Shown here: positions 44,646 to 54,474 of the stretch, in pieces
How positions within the stretch are numbered: position 1 is the first letter of the stretch
Layout of the letters: each line of letters opens with the position of its first letter
Assembly (NCBI GenBank): GCA_964521285.1
Contig: CAZFQS010000011.1
Coordinates: forward strand, 1 to 64,000
DNA: 64,000 bases
Direction of reading: 5' to 3'
DNA from: G020354785 sp964521285
GTDB lineage: Bacteria > Bacteroidota > Bacteroidia > Bacteroidales > UBA10428
Made by a program: the position numbers and the translations under genes
The notes under the pieces: generated by a model
Told to the model about the DNA's origin: nothing
What the model saw: the letters and a program-made list of their open reading frames with translations, nothing else
The model's database searches: none

Positions 44646-47252
44646 ATGAACTTTAACAATTTTACCATAAAATCACAGGAAGTTCTACAGCAGGCATTTG
44701 TAATTGCCCAGGGATATAATAATCAGGCTGTTGAAAACGGACATATTTTAAAAGGAATTATAAGTCAGAGTGAGAATATTACTACATTCATAATGAATAA
44801 ATTAGGAGTAAATCTTCCTGATTTTGAAAAAGTACTGAATAAAATTATAGAGTCCTATCCAAAAGTCTCTGGCGCAGATCAGTATATTTCTGCATCTGCA
44901 AATAAATCATTTCAAAAAGCAGCAAATTACGCAAAAGAATTTGGAGATCAATTTATTTCAGTTGAACATATTCTATTAGGTATACTGTCTTCCGGAGACG
45001 ATGTTTCCCAATTGATGAAAGACAATAATATTACTGAAAATGACCTTAAGTCAGCGATTAAAGAATTAAGGAAAGGCAGTAAAGTAGATAGCCAGACTGC
45101 TGAAGATACATATAATTCATTAAACAGATTTGCAAACAATCTGAACGAAATGGCGAGAAATGGCAAACTGGATCCGGTAATTGGCAGGGACGAGGAAATA
45201 AGAAGAATACTGCAAATATTATCAAGAAGAACCAAGAACAATCCGGTTTTAATCGGGGAACCAGGTGTTGGTAAAACTGCTATTGCAGAAGGTCTGGCCC
45301 ATAGAATAATTTCAGGTGATGTACCTGAGAATCTAAAAAGCAAACAGGTTTATTCACTTGATATGGGCGCATTAATTGCAGGTGCAAAATATAAGGGTGA
45401 ATTTGAAGAAAGACTAAAAGCAGTTGTTAAGGAAGTAATCCAGTCAAACGGTGAAATAGTATTGTTTATAGATGAAATTCATACTCTCGTTGGTGCGGGA
45501 AAAACTGAGGGCGCCATGGATGCAGCCAATATTTTAAAACCGGCACTTGCCAAGGGTGAGCTTAGAGCCATTGGTGCCACCACCCTGAATGAGTATCAAA
45601 AATATTTTGAAAAAGATAAGGCTCTTGAAAGACGATTTCAAATTGTTATGGTTGATGAGCCTGATGTATTAAGCGCAATATCAATTTTAAGGGGACTTAA
45701 AGAAAGATATGAAACATATCATAAGGTGAGGATTAAAGATGAGGCTATAATTTCAGCTGTTGAGCTCTCAAACAGGTATATAACCGACCGGTTTCTGCCT
45801 GATAAAGCTATTGATTTAATAGATGAAGCGGCATCCAAACTCAGACTGGAAATGAATTCATTACCCCGGGAAATAGATGATATAGAACGTAAAATTAAAC
45901 AACTGGAGATTGAAAGAGAAGCTATAAAAAGAGAGGGTAACGCTGTAAATTTACAGAAGCTCAATAAAGAAATTTCTAATCTGTCCGATGACAGAAACAC
46001 TCTGAGAGCTAAATGGCAATCTGAAAAGGCAATAATAGAAGATATTCAGCAAAATAAATCAAATATCGAAACCCTGAAATTTGAAGCTGATCAGGCCGAA
46101 AGGCAGGGCGACTACGGGAAGGTGGCTGAAATAAGATATGGCAAAATAAAAGATGCGGAGAATAAGATAGAGAAGCTTAAAATTAAACTGAAAGATTTGC
46201 ATAAAGAAAATGCATTAATTAAAGAAGAAGTCTCAACAGAAGATATAGCGGAGATAGTATCAAAATGGACCGGTATTCCTGTTAATAAAATGCTTCAGAA
46301 AGATAAAGAAAAACTGTTAAATCTGGAAAATGAACTTCATAAGAGAGTAATCGGACAGGATGAAGCAATAACTGTTGTTGCAGATGCTATAAGAAGAGGA
46401 AGGGCGGGACTTCAGGATACCAAAAGACCTGTCGGGTCATTTATATTCCTCGGCACAACCGGCGTTGGAAAAACGGAGTTGGCTAAAGCCCTGGCTGAGT
46501 TTTTATTTAATGACGAAAACCTGATGACAAGGATTGATATGTCAGAATACCAGGAAAGACATTCAGTGTCGCGTTTAATCGGCGCTCCTCCGGGATATGT
46601 TGGTTATGACGAAGGGGGACAGCTAACAGAAGCTGTCAGACGAAAACCTTATTCAGTAATACTTCTTGACGAAATAGAAAAAGCACATCCTGATGTATTT
46701 AACATACTGTTACAGGTTCTTGATGATGGCAGGCTTACGGATAATAAGGGAAGAATTGCAAACTTCAAAAACACTATAATTATAATGACTTCCAACATAG
46801 GTTCGCATATTATCCAGGAGAACATGGAACATATGACAGACGAAAACAGGGATTCAGTTTTTGAAAAAACCAGAAAACAGGTATTTGAACTGCTTAAAAA
46901 ATCAATTCGTCCCGAGTTCCTTAACAGAGTTGATGAATTTATAATGTTTAAGCCGTTGACACAAGAAGAAATAAAAAAGATTGTTGAGCTTAATATCAAT
47001 AATATAACAAAAGCGATGGCCGAAAATAATATTAAGATTTCAGCATCACAAAATGCTATTGAATGGATAGCAAAGCAGGGCTATGATCCCCAGTTTGGTG
47101 CAAGACCGATAAAAAGAGTATTGCAGCGTACAATCCTTAATGAACTTTCAAAACAAATACTGGAAGGAAATATTGATAAAGAGAAAGTCATTCGAATAGA
47201 TAAAAATGAAAATAAACTGATCTTTAAAAACGAAGAAATAACTACGAAGTAA
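44646..47252 (+). CDS. clpB: ATP-dependent chaperone ClpB
   Basis: The 868-residue AAA+ disaggregase works with DnaK to rescue aggregated proteins. It has the N-terminal Clp domain (1-150), NBD1 with Walker A GEPGVGKTAIAEG and Walker B VLFIDEIHTLVGAG, the middle coiled coil (about 400-525) that separates ClpB from ClpA/ClpC, and NBD2 with GTTGVGKTELAKA, LLDEIEKAHPDVFN and the C-terminal GARPIKR sensor 2. No ClpP-loop (IGL/F) is apparent. Length and order are normal. It is a single gene, convergent with the STAS gene. Confidence 0.97.
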   Translation: MNFNNFTIKSQEVLQQAFVIAQGYNNQAVENGHILKGIISQSENITTFIMNKLGVNLPDFEKVLNKIIESYPKVSGADQYISASANKSFQKAANYAKEFGDQFISVEHILLGILSSGDDVSQLMKDNNITENDLKSAIKELRKGSKVDSQTAEDTYNSLNRFANNLNEMARNGKLDPVIGRDEEIRRILQILSRRTKNNPVLIGEPGVGKTAIAEGLAHRIISGDVPENLKSKQVYSLDMGALIAGAKYKGEFEERLKAVVKEVIQSNGEIVLFIDEIHTLVGAGKTEGAMDAANILKPALAKGELRAIGATTLNEYQKYFEKDKALERRFQIVMVDEPDVLSAISILRGLKERYETYHKVRIKDEAIISAVELSNRYITDRFLPDKAIDLIDEAASKLRLEMNSLPREIDDIERKIKQLEIEREAIKREGNAVNLQKLNKEISNLSDDRNTLRAKWQSEKAIIEDIQQNKSNIETLKFEADQAERQGDYGKVAEIRYGKIKDAENKIEKLKIKLKDLHKENALIKEEVSTEDIAEIVSKWTGIPVNKMLQKDKEKLLNLENELHKRVIGQDEAITVVADAIRRGRAGLQDTKRPVGSFIFLGTTGVGKTELAKALAEFLFNDENLMTRIDMSEYQERHSVSRLIGAPPGYVGYDEGGQLTEAVRRKPYSVILLDEIEKAHPDVFNILLQVLDDGRLTDNKGRIANFKNTIIIMTSNIGSHIIQENMEHMTDENRDSVFEKTRKQVFELLKKSIRPEFLNRVDEFIMFKPLTQEEIKKIVELNINNITKAMAENNIKISASQNAIEWIAKQGYDPQFGARPIKRVLQRTILNELSKQILEGNIDKEKVIRIDKNENKLIFKNEEITTK

Positions 47253-47281
47253 TTAAAGAGGATTATTATATAACTGTTGCA

Positions 47282-47620
47282 TTATGAAAAACTTTTGAGG
47301 CAGTCTTCCAGATTATCATATAATTCGAATACATTATGCAGCTGTAAAAGCTTGAAAAGTTCCATTACTTCTTCAGCAATATTACAAATCTTAAACTGGC
47401 CGTGATTATTATTTGCAGTTTTTAATGTTGATAAGAAAACACCAAAGCCTGAACTGTCTATAAATTTAATTCCTTCCAGATTGAGAATGAGTCTGGTATC
47501 CGGTTTATTAAAAAAACTCTTAAGGTCTTCTTTTACCGGCTCACTTATCAATGCATTAAATCTATCTATCTTATTAAATTTAACGACAATGGTATTATTT
47601 ATTTTTTCGGTTTTTAGCAT
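47282..47620 (-). CDS. STAS-domain protein (anti-sigma factor antagonist-like)
   Basis: The 112-residue protein starts MLKTEKINNTIVVKFNKIDR and has the STAS core LILNLEGIKFIDSSGFGVFL, with the D-S-S-G loop that is phosphorylated in SpoIIAA-like antagonists, and FKICNIAEEVMELF at the end. It is 11 bp after the Hpt gene on the same strand, so they form a two-gene unit. It differs clearly from the other STAS protein at 34751. The partner kinase is not adjacent. Confidence 0.87.
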   Translation of the reverse strand: MLKTEKINNTIVVKFNKIDRFNALISEPVKEDLKSFFNKPDTRLILNLEGIKFIDSSGFGVFLSTLKTANNNHGQFKICNIAEEVMELFKLLQLHNVFELYDNLEDCLKSFS

Positions 47621-47631
47621 AATTAATCGTT

Positions 47632-47985
47632 TTAAAGAAATAATTCTAAATTTTGCAGGACTTCATCCAATTCTTCAACAGCTATCTTTGTTTCTTTTTT
47701 AAACTTATCTACCAGCAATGGATATTTTTCTGTTTCTTTTCCTGATTTAGCCAGATTCTCCAGTACTTTCATATCACCTGACAGTTCATCCAGCCCCATA
47801 ATGGAAATTGATGATTTAGCTTTATGGGCCAGATTACCCAAAGATGTGTAGTCTTTTTTATTTAAGTATTCCTCCATATCATGGCTGAATTCTGCAACCT
47901 GATCCTTAAAAATATCAATCATCTCCTGCACTAATGACTGATTCCCGCCTGTCATCTCTTTAAGATATGAAAGGTTAATTTTCAT
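47632..47985 (-). CDS. Histidine phosphotransfer (Hpt) domain protein
   Basis: The 117-residue all-helical protein has the Hpt motif LGNLAHKAKSSISIMGL with the phospho-accepting His54 at the usual place in a four-helix bundle. It passes phosphate between a hybrid histidine kinase and a response regulator, neither of which is in the window. It is co-transcribed with the STAS gene 11 bp downstream, a link between phosphorelay and partner-switch signalling that is worth noting. Confidence 0.87.
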   Translation of the reverse strand: MKINLSYLKEMTGGNQSLVQEMIDIFKDQVAEFSHDMEEYLNKKDYTSLGNLAHKAKSSISIMGLDELSGDMKVLENLAKSGKETEKYPLLVDKFKKETKIAVEELDEVLQNLELFL

Positions 47986-48190
47986 CGTTCATTCAATTCT
48001 AAGCTAACAAAAATAATACATTCAATTTATTAAATATCCAATAAATATAAATTAATTTTTTTATTTTTAATAAAAATATTACTTATGGATATCAACCACA
48101 GGTGTTATTAAGTTTATTTTTTTAATTAATAAGTTATCAATAAATTTCTACTTTATTCTGAGTTTTTTAGTTTTTAAAAATACTTCACGT

Positions 48191-49243
48191 ATGAAAAATG
48201 CGGTTATTCTTGCTGTCTGTTTAATCTCATTGTACAATACTGCAACTGCACAACCTGCAGATAACGATTTTATTAATTTCAAGAACAGAAAAAATTCTGA
48301 AAAAGCCTATAACGACGGGATATCAAAAATTTTGAAAGAGGACTACTATGCAGCTATATCTGACTTTGATAAAGCCTTACAATTGAATCCAAAATTTATC
48401 GAAGCTTTGCTGCAGCGAGGAAAGGCAAAATTCCAGCTAAATGATGAATACGGGGCTCTGACTGATTTTAATCAGATAATTGAGATAAAATCAAATTATG
48501 GAGAAGCATATTTTAACAGAGGTTATGTAACATTTATTTTTGACAGTATTAATGTTGATATTTCTGATTTTGATAAAGCAATACAACTGGGATACCAGGA
48601 GGCAGAAGTATATTATTACAGAGGTTTGATAAAACTAATGAAACAAGACTATGATGGGGCCATCTTTGATTTTTCGCTGGCTATTGAAAGAAAGCCTAAT
48701 TATGCAAAAGCTTATCATGACAGGGGCGCTACAAAAGCAATGATAAATGATTATCAGGGGGCAATATATGATTTCCGCCTGGCAGTTAATTATAATCCTA
48801 ATTTTGTTTTAGCCTATAACAACATGGGTAGCGCAAAGAAAAAGGTCGGCGACTTTCAGGGAGCAATAAATGATTACACTACTGCCATTAAACTTGACTC
48901 AACATTTTATATTTCATATAATAACCGCGGCGGGGCAAAATTAATTTTAGGAGATACGGATGGCGCAATTAGTGATTTCGAGACCGCTCTTGAAATACAA
49001 GAAGATTACTATGCTGCAATTAGTAATTTGGGTAATGTTGCTGCAAAAATGGGTGACTATGAAAAAGCTGTAGAATACTTTGACAAGGCAATTGAACTAA
49101 ATTCAAAACATGGTATCGGATATATAAACAGAGGTCTGGCAAAGGAACTTTTAGGCGATCTGGAAGGTGCCTGTATGGACTGGAAATCAGCCGCTTATTT
49201 GGGTGTTAAGGATGCAAAGACCTATCTGAAGGAATGTAAATAA
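48191..49243 (+). CDS. Exported TPR-repeat protein
   Basis: The 350-residue protein has a signal peptide (MKNAVILAVCLISLYNTATA, cut after Ala20) and then eight to nine tetratricopeptide repeats of about 34 residues, with recurrent A-x-x-D-F-x-x-A-I-x-L/I-x-P-x-F and G-D-x-x-G-A-I-x-D-F units. It should form a superhelical binding scaffold in the periplasm or at the outer membrane. It lies 24 bp before the OmpA-family gene and is probably co-transcribed, so the two products may act together. No enzymatic domain is present. Confidence 0.88.
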   Translation: MKNAVILAVCLISLYNTATAQPADNDFINFKNRKNSEKAYNDGISKILKEDYYAAISDFDKALQLNPKFIEALLQRGKAKFQLNDEYGALTDFNQIIEIKSNYGEAYFNRGYVTFIFDSINVDISDFDKAIQLGYQEAEVYYYRGLIKLMKQDYDGAIFDFSLAIERKPNYAKAYHDRGATKAMINDYQGAIYDFRLAVNYNPNFVLAYNNMGSAKKKVGDFQGAINDYTTAIKLDSTFYISYNNRGGAKLILGDTDGAISDFETALEIQEDYYAAISNLGNVAAKMGDYEKAVEYFDKAIELNSKHGIGYINRGLAKELLGDLEGACMDWKSAAYLGVKDAKTYLKECK

Positions 49244-49267
49244 ATAACTTAACAAATACTTTACCGG

Positions 49268-51343
49268 ATGAAATTAAAAAGTATCTATCTGTTCATGTCA
49301 ATTCTAATATTAAGTTCCGTCTCAATTAATGCACAGGAAAATCCAAAAGTCAAAAAAAGTGAGTTCAAAATAATAACAACCGGATTCAAGGATGCATGGA
49401 AAGCTGTCAGGCAGGGAAATAAATATTTTGAAGACGGTTTGGGTACTTACAGGGAAGCCAGAAAGAATTATTTAAAAGCCTACAGATATAATCCAAATAA
49501 TGCTGAACTAAATTATATGATTGGAGTATGCTTTTTATTTTCTGATAATAAGTTCGAATCAATAAAATACCTTAAAAAAGCCTTTAAGATTAAACCAAAT
49601 GTAACCTCTGATATCAGATTTATGCTGGGAAGAGCCTATCATCTGGTGCTTGATTTTGATAACGCAATTCTGGAATACACAGAGTACAAAAACAATCTTA
49701 ATCCCAAGATTCTGGTTACTAAAAACGCATTAATTAATAAGTTAATGGAACAATGCAGAAACGGAAAGGAATTGAAAAACAATCCGGTAAGAGTTGTTAT
49801 AAGCAATCCCGGCAATAATATTAATTCCGAGTATGATGACTATAACTCTGTTATTTCAAGAGATGAATCGTTAATGTATTTCACATCACGCAGAATGCAG
49901 GATGAAAAAAGTAAGAGAAATCCTATGGATAATAAATTCTATGAAGATATCTACTGTTCCCAGAAAAAGATAAATGAATGGGGTATTGCAAAACGTTTTG
50001 ACAAGAAAATCAACAAAAGTAAAAACAAGGCTAATAATGCAGCTGTTGGATTGTCTGCAGATAATAAGGAATTGTATTCATATATTGGTAAATCAAATTC
50101 AGGAGATATATTTAAAAGCATCTATAAAAAAGACAAATGGACGAAGCCACAACGTTTACCGGGCAAAATAAACTCAAAATCACGTGAAACTTCATTATGT
50201 TTCTCATCCGATGAAAAGACAATGTATTTTGTTTCTTCAAATAAAAAAACAACACTGGGCGGGTCAGATATATTTGTCTGCAAAAAAGACTATAGTGGAA
50301 AGTGGGGAGATCCTACAAATATTGGATCCATGATCAATACGGCATTTGATGAGGTTGCCGTTAGTTTATCAGCAAATGACAGTACTTTATTTTTTAGTTC
50401 AAACGGGCATAATACCATGGGAGGATATGATATTTTCAGAACAGAACTTAGCGAAACCGGTCTGTGGTCCAAACCTGAAAATATAGGCTATCCGATTAAT
50501 ACTCCTGATGATGATGTTTTCTTTGTGTTGGCTCCTGACGGCAAAACTGCCTATTATTCTACTATTCGCGAGAGCGGAATAGGAGGAAAAGATATTTATA
50601 AAATCATTTATCTTGGTGCTGAAAAGGAAATGATTTTAAGCGGCGAAGGTGAACTTGTTGCAGGACTGCAAAAGCCTCCTGACAATATATTCTTCCAGGA
50701 ACCTCAAAAACTTCAGGCCGATACATCATTGAGAATGCAGGGAATGATAACTGATTCGGAAAATCAAAAACCCGTTATCGCTAAACTGGAATTAATTGAT
50801 GTTGATATCAACATGGTTGTTGCTACTGCTATTTCAGATGCATCAGGTAATTATAAAATAAAAGTACCTTCTGCAAAATCATATGGTGTGGAAATTCTTG
50901 CTAAAGAATATCTCTTATATCTGGATGCCATTGACTTATCAAAGGAGCCTTCAGATGAAATTATAATAAGGAATTTTAAGCTTGACAGAGTAGAAGTAGG
51001 TGTGAAAGTAATACTTAAAAATATTTTCTTTGAATTTGGCAAATCAACTCTTAAGCCTGAATCCTATGGAGAATTAAACCATGTTGTGAAGTTTCTTCAA
51101 AACAATGAGACACTAAGACTGGAATTATCAGGCCATACAGACAATATTGGCACCTATAAATATAACAAAAAGCTTTCCGAAGACAGGGCAAAAGCTGTTG
51201 TGGATTATCTTGTGAAAAAAGGTATCTCTCAAAACAGACTGACATATAAAGGATATGCTTATGACCAGCCAATTGCACCCAATACTACAGAGAAAGGAAG
51301 GGCACAGAACAGAAGAGTAGAGTTTAAAGTCTTAAGCAAATAA
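49268..51343 (+). CDS. OmpA-family protein with TPR, beta-propeller and CRD domains (PorE-like)
   Basis: The 691-residue protein has a signal peptide (LFMSILILSSVSINA, cut near residue 22), TPR-like repeats at about 35-150, a WD40/PD40-type beta-propeller at about 180-450 (repeated F-S-S/D-x-x-x-x-F-V-S and G-G-x-D-I-F units), a carboxypeptidase-regulatory-like domain at about 485-570 and a C-terminal OmpA peptidoglycan-binding domain (LSGHTDNIGTYKYNKKL-SEDRA). This order equals that of PorE of the type IX secretion system. PorE is a lipoprotein, though, and no lipobox Cys is seen here. Many Bacteroidota OmpA proteins share the layout, so the PorE identity is open. Confidence 0.85.
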   Translation: MKLKSIYLFMSILILSSVSINAQENPKVKKSEFKIITTGFKDAWKAVRQGNKYFEDGLGTYREARKNYLKAYRYNPNNAELNYMIGVCFLFSDNKFESIKYLKKAFKIKPNVTSDIRFMLGRAYHLVLDFDNAILEYTEYKNNLNPKILVTKNALINKLMEQCRNGKELKNNPVRVVISNPGNNINSEYDDYNSVISRDESLMYFTSRRMQDEKSKRNPMDNKFYEDIYCSQKKINEWGIAKRFDKKINKSKNKANNAAVGLSADNKELYSYIGKSNSGDIFKSIYKKDKWTKPQRLPGKINSKSRETSLCFSSDEKTMYFVSSNKKTTLGGSDIFVCKKDYSGKWGDPTNIGSMINTAFDEVAVSLSANDSTLFFSSNGHNTMGGYDIFRTELSETGLWSKPENIGYPINTPDDDVFFVLAPDGKTAYYSTIRESGIGGKDIYKIIYLGAEKEMILSGEGELVAGLQKPPDNIFFQEPQKLQADTSLRMQGMITDSENQKPVIAKLELIDVDINMVVATAISDASGNYKIKVPSAKSYGVEILAKEYLLYLDAIDLSKEPSDEIIIRNFKLDRVEVGVKVILKNIFFEFGKSTLKPESYGELNHVVKFLQNNETLRLELSGHTDNIGTYKYNKKLSEDRAKAVVDYLVKKGISQNRLTYKGYAYDQPIAPNTTEKGRAQNRRVEFKVLSK

Positions 51344-51369
51344 AATTTAGCTGAGAATTTTACAGGCAT

Positions 51370-52458
51370 ATGAAGTTTACAGTTTTTAATAAAATTCATA
51401 AGGATCTGGGTGCACGAATGGTTGAATTTGCAGGTTTCGAAATGCCCCTGGAATATTCAGGTATTGTGAACGAACATCTTACAGTCAGAAATTCTGCTGG
51501 AGTATTTGATGTATCTCATATGGGTGAAATTTTTGTCAAAGGACCTGAAGCAATTAATTTTCTTCAAAGGATAACTTCAAATGACGTTTCTAAACTTGAA
51601 ACCGGTAAAGCCCAGTATTCATGTTTCCCAAATGGTAATGGAGGCATTGTTGACGATTTGATTGTTTATAAATATGAAGAAGACAAATATATGCTTGTAG
51701 TAAATGCATCAAACACCATAAAAGACTGGGAATGGATAAACAGGAATAATGATTATGACGTGTTACTGGAAAACTCTTCTGATAAAATTTCACAGTTAGC
51801 TGTTCAGGGGCCAAACGCAATTAAAGTCCTGCAAAGAATAACCGGAATAAATTTATCAGAAATCAAAAATTTTTCCTTTGTTACAGGTGAAATTGGTGGT
51901 ATTAAAGATGTTATAATTTCAGCTACCGGCTATACAGGAGCGGGAGGTTTTGAATTATACTTTTATAACAAGGATGGAACACGTCTCTGGAATGCAATAT
52001 TTGATGCAGGTAAAGAATACGGTTTAAAGCCAATCGGACTTGCCGCAAGAGATACTCTCAGATTAGAAATGTGCTATTGCCTTTACGGAAACGATATTGA
52101 TGAAACTACCTCGCCTATTGAAGCCGGATTAGGATGGATTACAAAATTTGTCGATTATAAGGATTTTATTGATAAAGAAAGACTGCTGGAACAAAAAAAT
52201 AATGGGATTACAAAAAAATTAACCGGATTTGAAATGGTTGACAAAGGTATTGCGAGACATGGCTATGAAATTACTGATGCAAACATGAACAAAATAGGAA
52301 ATGTTACTTCCGGTACAATGTCACCATCACTTGGAAAAGCAATTGGCATGGGTTACGTAAAAACAGAGTACTCAGAGCCGGAACAGGAAATATATATTAC
52401 TGTACGCAATAAATCTCTCCTGGCAAGAGTAGTCAGAATGCCCTTTTACAGAGGCTAG
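51370..52458 (+). CDS. gcvT: Aminomethyltransferase (glycine cleavage T protein)
   Basis: The 362-residue protein transfers the methylene group from aminomethyl-lipoyl H protein to tetrahydrofolate, releasing ammonia. It starts MKFTVFNKIHKDLGARMVEF, and contains the GcvT signatures FDVSHMGEIFVKGPEAINFL, QYSCFPNGNGGIVDDLIVY, with the catalytic Asp, and TGYTGAGGFELYF. Length is standard and the C-terminal barrel domain (LTGFEMVDKGIARHGYEI; GNVTSGTMSPSLGKAIGMGY) is complete. It is 27 bp after the OmpA gene and 36 bp before comB. Confidence 0.96.
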   Translation: MKFTVFNKIHKDLGARMVEFAGFEMPLEYSGIVNEHLTVRNSAGVFDVSHMGEIFVKGPEAINFLQRITSNDVSKLETGKAQYSCFPNGNGGIVDDLIVYKYEEDKYMLVVNASNTIKDWEWINRNNDYDVLLENSSDKISQLAVQGPNAIKVLQRITGINLSEIKNFSFVTGEIGGIKDVIISATGYTGAGGFELYFYNKDGTRLWNAIFDAGKEYGLKPIGLAARDTLRLEMCYCLYGNDIDETTSPIEAGLGWITKFVDYKDFIDKERLLEQKNNGITKKLTGFEMVDKGIARHGYEITDANMNKIGNVTSGTMSPSLGKAIGMGYVKTEYSEPEQEIYITVRNKSLLARVVRMPFYRG

Positions 52459-52493
52459 ACAATTGTTATAATTTCCAGAACAGCACATAGCTT

Positions 52494-53240
52494 ATGGAAA
52501 ACAAAAAAAAAGTAGAAGTATGTTTTTCGCCGGCAATTTATCCCGCATTTCATAATAAAGATGCAATAGTAGTTATTGTTGATATATTGAGAGCTACTTC
52601 AGCCATCATTACCGCATTTATGAATGGAGCCAATAGAATTATACCTGTAGCAACACTTGAAGAGGCTAAAGCATATAAAGAAAAAGGATATATGGTTGCT
52701 GCCGAACGCGATGGAATTGTAAGGGATTTTGCCGACTTTGGTAATTCTCCCTTTAATTTCACCAGGGAAAGGATTAATGGTAAAGATATTGTATACAGTA
52801 CTACAAACGGGACACAATCTATAATGATGGCAAGTAACAGCTACAGAGTCCTCATTGGCGCATACCTTAACTTAAACTCAATAGCACATTATACTATTAA
52901 TAAAAACCGTGATTTATTGATCTTATGTGCCGGATGGAAAAACAAATTCAATCTTGAAGATTCACTGTTTGCAGGTGCCCTGGCTGAAATAGTATTGAAA
53001 AATAACAACTTCTATACTATTTGTGATTCTACACTGGCCTCAATTGACTTATGGCAAATGGCAAGAAAAGACCTGATGGTATATATAGATAAAGTAGCAC
53101 AAAGACACAGACTAAAAAAGAATAAACTTGATGATGTTATTGAGTATTGCCATACTCCTGATCAGACAAATATTATACCTGCCCTGAAAGAATTTTACCT
53201 TGTTCGGCTATCAGAATTAGAATCAAATTCGGGGCTCTGA
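52494..53240 (+). CDS. comB: 2-phosphosulfolactate phosphatase
   Basis: The 248-residue protein matches ComB: VVIVDILRATSAIITAFMNG, AAERDGIVRDFADFGNSPF, STTNGTQSI and LCAGWKNKFNLEDSLFAGAL are family motifs. The enzyme hydrolyses 2-phosphosulfolactate to sulfolactate. It belongs to coenzyme M synthesis in methanogens, but in bacteria it occurs without the rest of that pathway, and its real substrate there is not firmly known. It sits after gcvT with 36 bp between and before the serine pathway genes. Sulfolactate metabolism or sulfonolipid precursors are possible links. Confidence 0.88.
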   Translation: MENKKKVEVCFSPAIYPAFHNKDAIVVIVDILRATSAIITAFMNGANRIIPVATLEEAKAYKEKGYMVAAERDGIVRDFADFGNSPFNFTRERINGKDIVYSTTNGTQSIMMASNSYRVLIGAYLNLNSIAHYTINKNRDLLILCAGWKNKFNLEDSLFAGALAEIVLKNNNFYTICDSTLASIDLWQMARKDLMVYIDKVAQRHRLKKNKLDDVIEYCHTPDQTNIIPALKEFYLVRLSELESNSGL

Positions 53241-53381
53241 ATCCGGCATTTTTATAAACATATTAATTGTTGGAAAAATGTAAATTATATTTCTTATAAA
53301 AATTGTCTAAACTATATTTATTTTATTAAATTTACGCCTCTTGTTGAGTTGTTAATTGTTTAACAAATAAAGTATTATTTT

Positions 53382-54452
53382 ATGAAGAAACATAATTTTA
53401 ACCCCGGACCGGCTATTTTACCGGAGTACACAGTGAAGAATACCGCTGATAGTATTATAAATCTGGATGGAACCGGATTATCAGTTATGGAAATATCACA
53501 CAGGAGTAAAGAATTTTCAGAAATAATGGAAAGTGCTGTATCATTATTTAAAGAATTATTTAATATTCCTGCCGGTTACTCAGTATTATTTCTTCACGGA
53601 GGTGCAAGTTTACAATTCTGTATGGTACCATATAATTTACTCAACAAAAAAGCTGCCTATCTGGATACCGGATCCTGGGCTTCAAAAGCCATTAAAGAGG
53701 CTAAATTATTTGGTGAAGTAGATATTGTTGCATCCTCAAAGGATTCAAATTACAATTATATTCCAAAAGACTATATTGTTCCCGGAGATGCTGACTATTT
53801 CCACATAACAACCAATAATACAATTTATGGAACTGAAATAAAAAAAGATTTGGATGTTCCTGTTCCTCTGGTTGCTGATGCATCTTCAGATATTTTCAGC
53901 AGACCTGTGGACATATCCAAATATGCTATTATTTATGGTGGCGCACAAAAAAACCTGGGGCCCGCCGGAGTTGCCTTTACAATAATTAAAGAAGATATAT
54001 TAGGTAAAGTTGACCGTACTATTCCAACTATGCTTAATTACAGTACACATATCGCTCAAGGCTCCCTGTTTAATACCCCTCCATGCCTTGCTGTATATTC
54101 ATGCCTGCAGACACTGAAATGGCTTAAGAAACTTGGTGGCGTGGAAGTAATACATAAACTAAATAAGGAAAAGGCCAACCTCCTGTATGAAGAAATAGAC
54201 AGAAATGAATTATTTGTTCCGACTGTAGCAAATATTGAAGATCGGTCTATAATGAACGTTACTTTTGTTATGAATGAAGGTTATAAGGAACTGGAAGGAG
54301 AATTCCTGGAATTTGCCAAATCACAGGGAATGGAAGGTATAAAAGGACACAGATCTGTTGGCGGATTCAGGGCTTCGTTATATAATGCCTTACCTAAAGA
54401 AAGCGTAATAGCATTAATAGATGTTATGAAGAAATTTGAATCAAAATCATAA
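53382..54452 (+). CDS. serC: Phosphoserine aminotransferase
   Basis: The 356-residue PLP enzyme converts 3-phosphohydroxypyruvate and glutamate to phosphoserine. It starts KKHNFNPGPAILPEYT and has VMEISHRSKEFSEIM, FLHGGASLQFCMVP, DASSDIFSRPVDISKY, and the Schiff-base Lys in YGGAQKNLGPAGVAF. The motif GHRSVGGFRASLYNALP closes the C-terminal domain. The gene is followed by serA 22 bp downstream and a DUF1015 gene, a conserved Bacteroidota order. A TATATTTA-type box lies about 65 bases upstream of the start. Confidence 0.97.
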   Translation: MKKHNFNPGPAILPEYTVKNTADSIINLDGTGLSVMEISHRSKEFSEIMESAVSLFKELFNIPAGYSVLFLHGGASLQFCMVPYNLLNKKAAYLDTGSWASKAIKEAKLFGEVDIVASSKDSNYNYIPKDYIVPGDADYFHITTNNTIYGTEIKKDLDVPVPLVADASSDIFSRPVDISKYAIIYGGAQKNLGPAGVAFTIIKEDILGKVDRTIPTMLNYSTHIAQGSLFNTPPCLAVYSCLQTLKWLKKLGGVEVIHKLNKEKANLLYEEIDRNELFVPTVANIEDRSIMNVTFVMNEGYKELEGEFLEFAKSQGMEGIKGHRSVGGFRASLYNALPKESVIALIDVMKKFESKS

Positions 54453-54474
54453 TATAATATAAAGAATATTAATC

